Origin: Gelidibacter sp038243395
Lineage (GTDB): Bacteria; Bacteroidota; Bacteroidia; Flavobacteriales; Flavobacteriaceae
Length of the DNA: 64,000 nt
Reading direction: 5' to 3'
Assembly: GCA_038243395.1 (NCBI GenBank)
Contig: JBBSRC010000010.1
Span: 1 to 64,000 of the forward strand
The translations under genes and the position numbers were made by a program. Under the pieces are notes generated by a model, which did no database searches, was not told the origin of the DNA, and was given only the letters and a program-made list of their open reading frames with translations. Within the stretch, counting starts at the first letter, position 1; each line of letters starts with the position of its first letter. Positions 50,606-60,680 of the stretch are shown one piece after another.

Positions 50606-51703
50606 ATGAAACTACTTTATATTACTAATGGTATTAATGGCTCAGGCGGGCTTGAAAGAGTCCTCTCTGTAAAAGCTTCCAATTTGGCGGATCAATATGA
50701 TTATAATGTCACCATACTATCTTTGAACGATAATCATTTAAATCCATTTTATAAGTTTTCTGATAAAATAAAGATGGCGAGTATCTCTGTAGGCGGAACA
50801 CCTTTTTCATTTACAAAAAGATATGTTCAAGGCATTAGGAGGATCGTTGCTGATTTTAAACCCGATGTTATTTCTGTTTGTGATGATGGGCTAAAGGGAT
50901 TTTTTGTACCGAGAATAATAGGACATAAAGTGCCAACCATTTATGAAAGGCATGCTTCTGTAAATTTAAATTTTAAAAAAGCAGATAGCAATCCCATATC
51001 AGCTTTTAAGAATAAAACACAATATGCTCTGATGCAATCTTTAGGTGCAAGCTTTAATAAATTCATCGTGTTGACCAATGGGAATTTAAAAGAGTGGAAA
51101 AGCAATAATTTAAAGGTAATTCCTAATCCACTATCTTTTTATCCTAAAAATTCTGCCACATTAAATGACAGAACAGTTATAGCTGTAGGCAGTCATAGTT
51201 ATAACAAGGGCTATGATTTGTTGCTTTTAGCTTGGAAACAAGTAGTCGAGAGGTATGGCGACTGGCATCTAGAAATATACGGTAAGATTGACCAAAATGA
51301 AACGTATCTAAAACAAGCAGAGCATTTAGGTTTAAATAAATCTGTAAAGTTTTTACACCCCGTTAAGGATATTAAGGAAAAATACTTGAAATCGTCTATT
51401 ATGGTACTACCTTCGCGGTCAGAAGGTTTTGGGATGGTGTTGATTGAGGCCATGGCGTGCGGTTTGCCTTGTGTTAGTTTTGATTGTCCACATGGTCCTG
51501 CCGATATTATTCAAGAAGGTCTAGATGGGTTTTTAGTAGAAAATGGAAATATTAATGAACTTGCATCCAAGATTACCATATTAATCGAAAACGAGAATCT
51601 TAGGAAACAGATGGGAATTAAAGCAAAAGAAAATGCGAAGTTTTATCTTCCGGAAGATATTGTGAAGCAATGGGATATACTATTTAAAAACCTTGTACAT
51701 TGA
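50606..51703 (+). CDS. Family 4 glycosyltransferase
   Basis: 365 aa from ATG 50606. MKLLYITNGINGSGGLERVL is the acceptor side; AVGSHSYNKGYDLLL and the motif SRSEGFGMVLIEAMACG are the donor side. The frame is open upstream to 50570, but that part overlaps the acyltransferase gene and is not needed. Its stop overlaps the next start by 4 nt. Confidence 0.93.
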   Translation: MKLLYITNGINGSGGLERVLSVKASNLADQYDYNVTILSLNDNHLNPFYKFSDKIKMASISVGGTPFSFTKRYVQGIRRIVADFKPDVISVCDDGLKGFFVPRIIGHKVPTIYERHASVNLNFKKADSNPISAFKNKTQYALMQSLGASFNKFIVLTNGNLKEWKSNNLKVIPNPLSFYPKNSATLNDRTVIAVGSHSYNKGYDLLLLAWKQVVERYGDWHLEIYGKIDQNETYLKQAEHLGLNKSVKFLHPVKDIKEKYLKSSIMVLPSRSEGFGMVLIEAMACGLPCVSFDCPHGPADIIQEGLDGFLVENGNINELASKITILIENENLRKQMGIKAKENAKFYLPEDIVKQWDILFKNLVH

Positions 51704-52803
51704 AAATACTCTATCTTAACAATCAGCTCTACCTCCATGGCGGCATTGAAAAAATTTTGAGTCAAAAAATTAATCATTTAATTGATGAATTTAACTATGA
51801 CGTTATTCTCTGCACGAGTGAGCATAAGAATAATGAGTTTATTTATCCTTTAAATGAAAAAGTAAGACATATTGATTTAAGAATTGACTACGAGCGGTCA
51901 AAAAGTTATTTTCATCCGTTAAATTTAATAAAGGTCTTCAAACACTTTAGAGCGCTTAAAAAGGTTATAAAAAGTGAACAGCCAGATATTATTATCTCAG
52001 TTAATAAAACGCCTGAAGAATTTTTTATTCCTTTTATAGAGAAGCATATCCCGAAAGTCAAGGAATTTCATTCTTCAGGATCTAACTTTGGCACTTCCAA
52101 AAGCATATTTGGGAAATTAAAACGCCAACTTTTTAATGTATTTGCGCGGTATGATAGCCTAGTTGTTTTAAACCAAGACGAAAAGAAGTATTATCCTTTT
52201 AAGAATGTGAAGGTCATTCCAAATTTTATAAATATAGAATCCAATACAAAAATTTCAGAAAAGGAAAATACAATTATAGCTGCTGGTAGGATAGCCCCAG
52301 TAAAGCAATTTGATCACTTAATTTTGGCATGGAGTCAAATTGCGAATAAGTTTCCTAACTGGCAAGTGAAGATTTTTGGTGATGGCGATGCGGAACTTAT
52401 GGATAAATTGAATATATTGATATTAGAATTAAATATTCCAAATATCGCAATGATGGGCCAAACTTCAAATTTAAAGCGGGATATGGATAAGGCTTCAGTA
52501 TTTGCTATGACGTCGGCCACGGAATGTTTTCCTATGGTGTTACTCGAAGCTCAAAATGCACAAATGGCATTGATCTCGTATGATTGTCCATATGGTCCTA
52601 GAAATATAATTAAGGATAAGGTTACTGGGATTTTAACCCCACATAATTCAATTGATGATTTTGCGAAATCTCTTCAAAATTTATTAGTAGACGAAAGACA
52701 GATAGAAAATTTAGGAGTGCAAGCGCAATTGCATGTAACTAAGTTTAGTGAACAGAAAGTTATGAGAAAATGGCAAAAACTGTTTAATGATTTAAGCAAC
52801 TGA
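51700..52803 (+). CDS. Family 4 glycosyltransferase
   Basis: 367 aa. MKILYLNNQLYLHGGIEKIL at the N-terminus; AAGRIAPVKQFDHLI and SATECFPMVLLEAQNAQ on the donor side. It resembles the preceding GT4 in order and in the phrase SYDCPYGPRNII / SFDCPHGPADII, so the two may be ancient tandem duplicates acting in succession. Starts with TTG overlapping the preceding TGA. Confidence 0.92.
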   Translation: MKILYLNNQLYLHGGIEKILSQKINHLIDEFNYDVILCTSEHKNNEFIYPLNEKVRHIDLRIDYERSKSYFHPLNLIKVFKHFRALKKVIKSEQPDIIISVNKTPEEFFIPFIEKHIPKVKEFHSSGSNFGTSKSIFGKLKRQLFNVFARYDSLVVLNQDEKKYYPFKNVKVIPNFINIESNTKISEKENTIIAAGRIAPVKQFDHLILAWSQIANKFPNWQVKIFGDGDAELMDKLNILILELNIPNIAMMGQTSNLKRDMDKASVFAMTSATECFPMVLLEAQNAQMALISYDCPYGPRNIIKDKVTGILTPHNSIDDFAKSLQNLLVDERQIENLGVQAQLHVTKFSEQKVMRKWQKLFNDLSN

Positions 52804-52804
52804 G

Positions 52805-53884
52805 ATGATAGACTGGATTCCATTAGAATTATATTCACCATTCTATTTCTATTTTCTCTTAGTAATTGTTTTTATTGTCTTCATGGATTCTCAAGGTCAA
52901 AGGGTTCCATCAGGTAATAAATTTCAACTTTTGGGGCTTATCATCGGCATCTTAATTACAATTTATATTGGATTCAGACCGCTCAGTGGAAGATATTTTG
53001 GAGATACTGGTACTTATGGCCAAATATTTGCTAAATATGCAGATGGTGCAGATGTTACCGCACAAAGAGACTTGCTCTTTCATTATTTTGCGAAGTTTAC
53101 CTCTTACTTTTTAAATGTTCACTTCTTCCTTTTTGCATGTGCAACATTATATGTCTTACCTCTATATATTGTTTGTAAAAAGTGGTTTAAAGACTTGTGG
53201 TTTTTTGGTTTTATATTTTTAATAACCGCTTTCGAATTTTGGGCCTATGGAACGAATGGGGTTCGAAATGGTATTGCAGGATCCATGTTTTTATTGGCTA
53301 TTTCAAGAGAGAAGAGAATATTTCAATTGCTATTTTTAATAGTGTCAATCAACTTTCATAAAACCATGCTTTTGCCCACGGCAGGTTTTGTTTTAGCAAA
53401 CTTTTATAACAAACCTAAACATCTGATTTATTTTTGGTTGCTCTGCATCCCGGTATCTCTGATAGGCGGAAGCTTTTTTGAAAATATTTTTGGAAGCTTG
53501 GGTTTTGATGACCGACTCAGTTATTTTACAGAAGGAAATAAATTCGACGATCCTTTTAGCAGTACTGGTTTCCGATGGGATTTTTTATTATATAGTGCTT
53601 CGGCAGTGTTTGCTGGGTGGTATTATATCATAAAGAAAGGTTATCAAGATAAAATTTACTTTTGGCTATTTAATACATTTATCTTTGCCAATGCGTTTTG
53701 GATTCTAGTGATTCGAGCTAATTTCTCGAATCGATTTGCCTATCTCTCTTGGTTTTTAATGGGAATGGTCATCGTATATCCTTTGCTGCGGCAAAATATT
53801 CTTAAAAATCAATATAAAAAAGTAGGTATCATCTTAGGTCTCCAGTTTGCATTTACTTTTTTAATGAATGTTATTTTAGGATAG
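52805..53884 (+). CDS. EpsG-like polysaccharide polymerase (Wzy role)
   Basis: 359 aa with about ten membrane segments. IYIGFRPLSGRYFGDTGTYG, with its conserved Asp and Arg, and GTNGVRNGIAGSMFLLA are the usual marks of the EpsG family, which polymerises repeat units outside the membrane. No other Wzy candidate is in the window. It starts 1 nt after the GT4 stop. Confidence 0.87.
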   Translation: MIDWIPLELYSPFYFYFLLVIVFIVFMDSQGQRVPSGNKFQLLGLIIGILITIYIGFRPLSGRYFGDTGTYGQIFAKYADGADVTAQRDLLFHYFAKFTSYFLNVHFFLFACATLYVLPLYIVCKKWFKDLWFFGFIFLITAFEFWAYGTNGVRNGIAGSMFLLAISREKRIFQLLFLIVSINFHKTMLLPTAGFVLANFYNKPKHLIYFWLLCIPVSLIGGSFFENIFGSLGFDDRLSYFTEGNKFDDPFSSTGFRWDFLLYSASAVFAGWYYIIKKGYQDKIYFWLFNTFIFANAFWILVIRANFSNRFAYLSWFLMGMVIVYPLLRQNILKNQYKKVGIILGLQFAFTFLMNVILG

Positions 53885-53936
53885 CCTATCCAAATAGGCA
53901 GGAGAAATTAGAATTCGGCTATAATATTTTAAGTTT

Positions 53937-54824
53937 ATGAAAAAAATAACGGTTTTCACAACAACCTATAATCGCGCAAACTTATTGCCAAGGCTTTACA
54001 ATAGTCTATGCGAACAAACAAATCTTAACTTTATTTGGTTAATTATAGATGATGGGTCTTCTGACAACACTAAAGAGCTCGTAGAAAAATGGATTGAAGA
54101 GGATAAAATAGAAATCCAATATCAATATAAGGTAAATGGTGGCATGCATACTGGTCACAACCTAGCTTATAAACTCATCAAAACAGAACTCAATATGTGT
54201 ATTGACTCTGACGATTATATGCCAAAGGATGCAATCGAACTAGTCTATAATAAGTGGAATATAATACCCAATAAAAAAAATATCGCAGGAATTATTGGTT
54301 TAGACGCGGATAAAGATGGCGAAATTATTGGAACAAAAATTCCTGAAAATCTTATAACTGGTAGTTATTACGACCTTTATAGAAAACACGGAGTTAAAGG
54401 AGATAAAAAATTGGTCGCTAGGACAGATGTCATTAGAAAATATTTCCCTTATCCAGAATATGAAGGTGAAAAGTTAGTGCCTTTGGGAATATTATATATC
54501 ATGATAGGGAAGGAATATGACTATGTCTATTCCAACGATGTGTTTTGCATAGTGGAGTATCAAGAAGAAGGCTCTTCTAACTCAATATTTAAACAATATA
54601 AACAGTCGCCTAGAGGATTTGCTTATGCTCGTAAAATAAAATTAAAATTTGATAAAAGTTTTAAAGACCAATTTAGGGTATATACCCATTTGATATCTTC
54701 CTCATTCTTCGCAAAAGACTTATCGTTGGCATTTGAAGGAGTGAATCCAATAAAAAGCGTTTTAATAATGCCGTTTGGGATTTTACTACATTTTTACATA
54801 TTGCTAAAAATTAAATTATCATGA
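53937..54824 (+). CDS. Family 2 glycosyltransferase
   Basis: 295 aa. MKKITVFTTTYNRANLLPRL, IDDGSSDNT, NGGMHTGHN and DSDDYM show a GT-A enzyme of the family A subgroup. A weak hydrophobic segment near the C-terminus (PFGILLHFYILLKI) may hold it on the membrane. Overlaps the next gene by 4 nt. Confidence 0.92.
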   Translation: MKKITVFTTTYNRANLLPRLYNSLCEQTNLNFIWLIIDDGSSDNTKELVEKWIEEDKIEIQYQYKVNGGMHTGHNLAYKLIKTELNMCIDSDDYMPKDAIELVYNKWNIIPNKKNIAGIIGLDADKDGEIIGTKIPENLITGSYYDLYRKHGVKGDKKLVARTDVIRKYFPYPEYEGEKLVPLGILYIMIGKEYDYVYSNDVFCIVEYQEEGSSNSIFKQYKQSPRGFAYARKIKLKFDKSFKDQFRVYTHLISSSFFAKDLSLAFEGVNPIKSVLIMPFGILLHFYILLKIKLS

Positions 54825-55942
54825 GCGAACCAATTAGAGTTTTACAAGTCGTAACCATTATGGACTTAGGCGGAGTGGAAAATTTTTTGATGAATTTATA
54901 TAGAAATATAGACAGATCCAAAATTCAATTTGATTTTTTAATGCATCGCGAAAAGGAAGGGATTTTCGACAAAGAAATTTTGGAGTTAGGAGGTAGGATT
55001 TATAGATTTAAAGCTATAAGACCTTGGCGTTATATTCAATATATTGAAGGATTGAAAACTTTCTTTAGGAATCATTCTGAATATTTAATCATTCATTCTC
55101 ATATAAATGCGAATAGTAATTTTATTTTAAAGGTAGCAAAGCAAAAAGGTGTTCCAATCAGAATAGCTCATTCCCATACAGCTGCCTCTGTAAAGAGCTA
55201 CAAATTTCTTGTAAATATGTTAGCAAAGATAGTTCCTAAAGTTGCTACACATCGTCTAGCTTGTTCCCAAGAAGCAGGGGATTGGCTGTTCGGAGATAAT
55301 GATTTCCAAATTTTTAATAATGCAATAGACACTCTCAAGTTTCAGTTTAATGAAAGTGTGAGACAAAAATTACGGCATTCCTTAGATATTAAAAACTCGG
55401 ATATAGTTTTTGGGAATATTGCAAATTTCAATCCTGTTAAAAATCATGAATTTCTTTTGAAAGTGTTTGGAAGATATCATTACATAAATCCAAAATCCAA
55501 GTTAATATTAATTGGTGAAGGTGAATTAAGACAGGATATTGAGAAACAAATTAAACAACTAGGATTAGTGGATTCAGTAATTTTAACTGGAGCAATTCAA
55601 AACCCACAGGATTACTTAAGTACTATGGATATTTATTTGTTTACTTCACTATTTGAAGGTTTGGGAATAAGTTTAATAGAAGCACAATGCAATGGTTTAC
55701 CAATTTTGATGTCTGATTGCCTTCCTCAAGATGCAATAGTAACAGATTTAATCCATCAAAAAAGTCTTCTAAGTTCTGAAGAGGAATGGACAGAAGAAAT
55801 TTCGAATGTTCTAGAATCTCATAAAAATAATGATCGATTAGTTTATCGAGAACAAGTTTTGGTAAAAGGATTCGATGTTGTTAGTAATATGAAGCAAATA
55901 GAGGATTTATATTTAAATGCGTTATCCGAAATAACGAAATAA
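54821..55942 (+). CDS. Family 4 glycosyltransferase (EpsF-like)
   Basis: 373 aa. VTIMDLGGVENFLMNLYRNI at the start, FNPVKNHEFLLKVF at the hinge and SLFEGLGISLIEAQCNG as E-x7-E motif. The HSHINANSNFILKVAKQKG region is typical for EpsF-type enzymes. ATGA overlap with the GT2 before it. Confidence 0.93.
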   Translation: MSEPIRVLQVVTIMDLGGVENFLMNLYRNIDRSKIQFDFLMHREKEGIFDKEILELGGRIYRFKAIRPWRYIQYIEGLKTFFRNHSEYLIIHSHINANSNFILKVAKQKGVPIRIAHSHTAASVKSYKFLVNMLAKIVPKVATHRLACSQEAGDWLFGDNDFQIFNNAIDTLKFQFNESVRQKLRHSLDIKNSDIVFGNIANFNPVKNHEFLLKVFGRYHYINPKSKLILIGEGELRQDIEKQIKQLGLVDSVILTGAIQNPQDYLSTMDIYLFTSLFEGLGISLIEAQCNGLPILMSDCLPQDAIVTDLIHQKSLLSSEEEWTEEISNVLESHKNNDRLVYREQVLVKGFDVVSNMKQIEDLYLNALSEITK

Positions 55943-55970
55943 ATAAAATATTATTCAAAAGTTATAATTC

Positions 55971-57089
55971 ATGAAAAAACTTTATCATAAAACAGTTCAG
56001 TTTTTAGAAAATTCCATTGTTTTTTTGCACGTTTTAAAAATGAAAGGCGCTGAAAAACATGCTTTGTACCGAAAACGAAAGTTGTATAAGGATGTAAATT
56101 GGTCGGATGAGCAAAAAGCTGAATTTGATAATTTTTGGAGTTTTAATTATGGAAAAAAAATTGATTCACGAGGTCATAAATTATATGAAACTATAAACGG
56201 AGTTTTCAAACATGATTACTTTCCTGATTTTTTATTTGCCACAGAATTAGAACCAAAACTCAATAATTACATTTATGCTCGTTTATATAGCGATAAAAGT
56301 TTAACAGAACTTCTTTACAGTAAGTCAGAAAAACTATTAATGCCTAAAACTTATTTAGTGAACAGCAGTGGGGTTTGGTATGATTACAAAAGAAGACCTA
56401 TTAATAAGGATCAAGTAAATGATAGCTTATTTAATCTGGGAGAAGCTATAATAAAACCAACTATCGGTGGGAATTCAGGAAAGGGAATTATGTTCTGTGA
56501 TTTTATAAATGGAGAAGATATTAACAAAGATACCTCAATTGATTATTTAGTCAATTCAGATTACAAGGATTTCATCATTCAAGAAAAAATGGTGCAACAT
56601 TCTAGTTTTTCTGCGCTGTATCCAAATTCTATCAATACTATTCGAATTATTACTTATATAGCAAATGGAAAAGTTCATCATTCTGATCTATGTCTTAGAA
56701 TTGGAACAGGTAATTCAAAAGTAGATAATATACATGCTGGCGGTTTGGTTATAGGCTTATCGAATGATGGAATATTAATGGAGGATGCTTACAAATTAGG
56801 ATATTCTGATAACAGTGTTATTTTTAAAAAGCATCCAGATACAAATATTGAATTTAAAAATTATAAGTTGGAAGGCATTAAAGATATAATTGATGCCGCT
56901 ATGGAATTACATGGACTTACACCACATATTGGAATTGTTTCTTGGGATTTTATGGTTGATAAGGGAGGTCATTCCGTTTTAATCGAAGCTAATTACATGG
57001 GTCAATCTGTGTGGTTTCCTCAAATTGTGCATGGAAAACCAATTTTCGGGGAGAATACAGAGTATATGCTCCAATTAATAAGAAAATAA
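55971..57089 (+). CDS. Sugar-transfer-associated ATP-grasp protein
   Basis: 372 aa of the family often annotated as sugar-transfer-associated ATP-grasp (ATPgrasp_ST). AIIKPTIGGNSGKGIMFCDF (about residues 159-178) is the ATP loop; NTIRIITYIANGKV and WDFMVDKGGHSVLIEANYMG carry the metal ligands. It probably activates a carboxylate and attaches it to a glycan or carrier; substrate unknown. The following CapK-like gene, also an ATP-using activator, starts 6 nt later, so the two may act together. Confidence 0.83.
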   Translation: MKKLYHKTVQFLENSIVFLHVLKMKGAEKHALYRKRKLYKDVNWSDEQKAEFDNFWSFNYGKKIDSRGHKLYETINGVFKHDYFPDFLFATELEPKLNNYIYARLYSDKSLTELLYSKSEKLLMPKTYLVNSSGVWYDYKRRPINKDQVNDSLFNLGEAIIKPTIGGNSGKGIMFCDFINGEDINKDTSIDYLVNSDYKDFIIQEKMVQHSSFSALYPNSINTIRIITYIANGKVHHSDLCLRIGTGNSKVDNIHAGGLVIGLSNDGILMEDAYKLGYSDNSVIFKKHPDTNIEFKNYKLEGIKDIIDAAMELHGLTPHIGIVSWDFMVDKGGHSVLIEANYMGQSVWFPQIVHGKPIFGENTEYMLQLIRK

Positions 57090-57095
57090 CATTTG

Positions 57096-58478
57096 ATGAG
57101 AGATAAAATATACAAACTCCTTCCTAACTTTTTTCAAAATATGTTGGTGTCTATTTTTAATATCAAGGCATATAAAGAGCGTAACGGAAAGGCATATTGG
57201 AGGTTTAGAGAAGACTTAAAAAAGAATCGCAACTTAACTTTAGAGGAATTAAAAGCCTACCAAAAGCAACGTTATAAAAGTTTTATTGAAACTGTTATGC
57301 AACATTCAAACTATTATAAAAAGACACTTTCAAACATTGAAAACGTGAGCGACATTGAGAACATTAGAAGCTTACCTATCATCACCAAAGAAGATTTACG
57401 ATCCAATATGGATGAAGTGGTTATGAAGACCTCCCAGAAATTATTAATCCTTAAAACTGGCGGAACTACTGGGAAATCCTTAAAGGTTAAATATACCATT
57501 GAAAACATGGGTGAGCGTTTAGCCATGCTCGATGATTTTAGATCGCGTTCTGATTATGAATTGGGTAAGAGAACGGCTTGGTTTTCAGGAAAGAGCTTAT
57601 TAAGCGATCGTGATATTAAGAAAAATCGTTTTTGGAAATATGATGTTTTTCATAAAGTGCGCTATTATTCAACATTTCACATCAAAAACGATTACCTAAA
57701 ATTTTATGTTGAAGATTTGATGACCTTTCAACCGGAATATTTCGTTGGTTTTCCGTCAACTATTTTAGAGATTGCCAAATATGGAATGAAGCATGGTTAT
57801 GACTACCCTGAAAATACCGTGAAGGCTATATTCCCGACAGCAGAAACGCTTACCGAAGACATGCGTTCTACAATCGAAACCTTTTTTAAGACCAAGGTAT
57901 ATAATCAATATGCATCGTCAGAAGGTGCACCTTTTATTTTTGAATGCAAAAATAGAAATTTGCATTTGGAACTTCAAAGTGGTGTCTTTGAGGTTTTGGA
58001 CGAAGACAATGAACCCACGAGATCTGGGAAATTGGTAATTACGGCTTTCGCTACAGAAGCAACACCTCTGATACGCTATGATATTGGAGACTCCATTACG
58101 TTGGATGATCCTAAGAATGTGTGTGGGTGCGGCAACAATAATCCTATGGTTTTGGAAATCTTAGGAAGGATTGATGATTATATATATTCTCCGGAAAACG
58201 GAAAAATTAATTTGGGTAATGTTTCCAATACGTTAAAAGATACTAAGGGGATTCGGAACTTCCAAGTCGTTCAAAACGCGTTGGATCATTTAGAAATAAG
58301 AATTGTTAGTGAAACATCTCCTCCAAATAAAAAAACAGAAGCGATTTTCTTGAAAAATTGGAAGGATAGAGTTGGAGGTAAAATGAAAATTGATTTAATT
58401 TATGTTGATGAGATTCCCGTGGAAAAAAGTGGAAAGTTTAGAATAGTAAAAAACAACATAAAACATCTTTTAGATTAA
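57096..58478 (+). CDS. CapK/PaaK-like adenylate-forming enzyme
   Basis: 460 aa from ATG 57096. AMP-binding family close to phenylacetate-CoA ligase and CapK of capsule loci. The phosphate loop LKTGGTTGKSLKVKY lies near residues 119-133; QYASSEGAPFIF, RYDIGDSI and GRIDDYI follow in the usual order. NVCGCGNNNP, with two Cys, may bind a metal. It should adenylate an organic acid for transfer to the glycan. N-terminal RFREDLKKNRNLTLEELKAY is usual for the group. Confidence 0.87.
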   Translation: MRDKIYKLLPNFFQNMLVSIFNIKAYKERNGKAYWRFREDLKKNRNLTLEELKAYQKQRYKSFIETVMQHSNYYKKTLSNIENVSDIENIRSLPIITKEDLRSNMDEVVMKTSQKLLILKTGGTTGKSLKVKYTIENMGERLAMLDDFRSRSDYELGKRTAWFSGKSLLSDRDIKKNRFWKYDVFHKVRYYSTFHIKNDYLKFYVEDLMTFQPEYFVGFPSTILEIAKYGMKHGYDYPENTVKAIFPTAETLTEDMRSTIETFFKTKVYNQYASSEGAPFIFECKNRNLHLELQSGVFEVLDEDNEPTRSGKLVITAFATEATPLIRYDIGDSITLDDPKNVCGCGNNNPMVLEILGRIDDYIYSPENGKINLGNVSNTLKDTKGIRNFQVVQNALDHLEIRIVSETSPPNKKTEAIFLKNWKDRVGGKMKIDLIYVDEIPVEKSGKFRIVKNNIKHLLD

Positions 58479-58852
58479 TCAAAACTAGATTAATAGGAAA
58501 TGCGATATTACGAGGTTTTAAGATGGATAATGAAGATTACGCATAATTTTCACTTACAGAGTACAATGATTTGAGAGTCTTTTAATCGTTAATAGTTCAA
58601 GAAATCGAGATGAAATAGACAATGGAAAAGCATATATGGTTTCGACCTAACCAATTTTTATCCTCATTTTCTTAGATTAATTCTTCTAGCTTTTGCGTAA
58701 AAATCACTGTAGGTTTTTTATTATAAAACATATTAGAAACTTATTTTAAAAACATTATTTTTTTGACTTTTCGCTTAGAATTCATAAATATTTGTGGCAG
58801 TAACTGATGATTCATTATTAAATCTGCTTTATTACTTTAATTTTTATAAACT
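58479..58852. other. Non-coding gap between CapK-like and GT4 genes
   Basis: 374 nt, AT-rich, no frame of interest and no hairpin with a T-run that I can support. Confidence 0.4.
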
Positions 58853-59956
58853 GTGAACATACTTATTTCAATAAACACCAGTTGGAATATCTTTAATTTT
58901 AGACTCTCTTTAATAAAGGCTCTGCAATCAAAAGGATATCAGGTAACCGCAATAGCGCCCAGCGATGAATATGTGAATTTGCTTGAAAGCGAAGGCGTAA
59001 AGTGTTTTCCTATTACTTTAGATAGTAAAGGCACCAATGTTAAACAAGATTTAATATTGATTATATCGTATTATAAATTATTTAAAAGCATAAAGCCCGA
59101 TCTCATCCTGTCATACACCATCAAACCTAATATTTATGGGAATTATGCCGCTAAAGCATTAGGTATTCCAGTGATCAATAATGTGAGCGGCTTGGGTACA
59201 TTATTTATAAAAAAGAATTTATCCACCCTTATAGCCTATGGTTTATATAAGACCGCTTTTTTAAAATCAGATTGGGTGTTTTTCCAAAACACTGAGGATC
59301 AAATGCTTTTTAAGCAGAAAAAGCTTATTAACGTTAAAAAGACCACTATTATTCCTGGATCTGGGGTCGATCTCGAAAGGTTTAAATCCGATCGACTTCA
59401 TAATCCTGGTCGCACCATACTATTCGTAGGGCGGTTAATAGGAGATAAGGGCATCCGTGAATTTATTGAAGCAGCCAAAATTTTGATCAAAGAGGATGCT
59501 TCTTTAAAATTCAAAATAGTGGGCGAGTTGGGATATAATAATAAGACCGCAGTCACTAAGGAAGAGTTGGATAGCTGGTTGAAATTGCCACAAATAGAAT
59601 ATTTGGGAATGGTCGATAATATGAAGGCCGTATTTGAAAATATAGATATCATGGTTTTACCTTCTTATAGGGAGGGTTTATCAAAAAGTTTAATAGAAGC
59701 TTGTGCTATGAGTTTGCCGATAGTAACCACCAATGTGCCTGGTTGCAGAGACGTTGTTCAAAATGGCTACAATGGCTACTTGTGTGAACTAAAAAACTCG
59801 GTAGATCTTGCCCATAAAATTGCCGATCTCGTCAAATTAACAGAAGAGGAGCGTTTAGAAATGGGACGGAATGCACGACGCGTCGCCTGTGAAAAATTTG
59901 ATGAAAAATTAGTAATCGATTTGTATTTGGCAAAAATTAAAGAACTAACAACCTGA
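58853..59956 (+). CDS. Family 4 glycosyltransferase
   Basis: 367 aa with GTG start at 58853 (no nearer ATG). MNILISINTSWNIFNFRLSL and NNVSGLGTLFIKKN mark the acceptor side; FVGRLIGDKGIREFIEAAK and SYREGLSKSLIEACAMS the donor side. It resembles the PglA/WbpX-like N-acetylhexosamine transferases. Being last before the assembly genes, it may act early on the lipid-linked sugar; this is inference. Confidence 0.92.
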   Translation: MNILISINTSWNIFNFRLSLIKALQSKGYQVTAIAPSDEYVNLLESEGVKCFPITLDSKGTNVKQDLILIISYYKLFKSIKPDLILSYTIKPNIYGNYAAKALGIPVINNVSGLGTLFIKKNLSTLIAYGLYKTAFLKSDWVFFQNTEDQMLFKQKKLINVKKTTIIPGSGVDLERFKSDRLHNPGRTILFVGRLIGDKGIREFIEAAKILIKEDASLKFKIVGELGYNNKTAVTKEELDSWLKLPQIEYLGMVDNMKAVFENIDIMVLPSYREGLSKSLIEACAMSLPIVTTNVPGCRDVVQNGYNGYLCELKNSVDLAHKIADLVKLTEEERLEMGRNARRVACEKFDEKLVIDLYLAKIKELTT

Positions 59957-60600
59957 GTAGGGACGATTACTATCTTTAATCTCAATACAGGTTAAAATTG
60001 AATCGCCTATAATTTTATTACACATACTTTTATTTTAATAAGTGCTTTGGCCACTAATAACACAATTATGAACCGTTGTATTCTTAGTGTTTAATAGTCA
60101 TTAAAAAGGCTTACTTCAGTTTGCAAATCAAACCTGTAAACTGAAAATTAATGTATGGCGTATTTTGTGCCTACTAATGCTACTTTTTATTTAACCTATC
60201 GTTTTAAAGAAGCCCAGATACATGATGAATTCGGGTTGCGATATATAAGGAGGAGAAAAGTGATTCATTTTATTTTTGTCTTGGGAATTGCATATCATTT
60301 ATAAATCACATTTTAGTCAGCAAACGATTGTATAAATACTGCAAGTGTGATCAACAACTTTAATTTTGTTGTTATTACCATAATTTAAAATTTTACCGTC
60401 TAAAACTTCTAATAATAGCTTTTTTTAGAAAATCATAAGACAAAAAGAATTTGTATAAATCTGAAAGGTGCACTAGATACTGTTGGAAATTAGTAAAATA
60501 AATCATTGTATTGCGTTAATGTCATAAAAACGAGAAGTTTAGTTTTGAAGCGTATTCTAATCAGGGCATCTTGGTTTTATTGATTTTATGATTCAAAAGA
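59957..60600. other. Long non-coding gap before the assembly operon
   Basis: About 640 nt. A 14-codon GTG frame after AAGGAGGAGAAAA (60248-60297) has a good ribosome site but no family resemblance. No terminator with a clear T-run is seen. The right end carries the promoter at 60601-60632. Confidence 0.4.
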
Positions 60601-60632
60601 TTGTGAATGTTAGCACTTAACGCGTATATTTG
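60601..60632 (+). promoter_or_regulatory. Promoter TTG-N21-TATATTTG of the wecA-wza-wzc unit
   Basis: TTG at 60601-60603 and TATATTTG at 60625-60632 are 21 nt apart, matching the Bacteroidota -33/-7 arrangement. Transcription would begin near 60640, about 40 nt before the ATG at 60681. It is the best-formed promoter in the window. Confidence 0.7.
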
Positions 60633-60680
60633 CCGAAATTTCGCCCCAATTTTTATCTGTTGATCCTTAAATATATACCC

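Noticed and set aside
60248..60297. 14-codon GTG frame with purine-rich ribosome site
   Set aside because: Too short, no coupling and no resemblance to a known peptide.
60630..60680. Upstream TTG start of the WecA-like gene
   Set aside because: The TTG is part of the TATATTTG promoter box, so it would not be in the mRNA.
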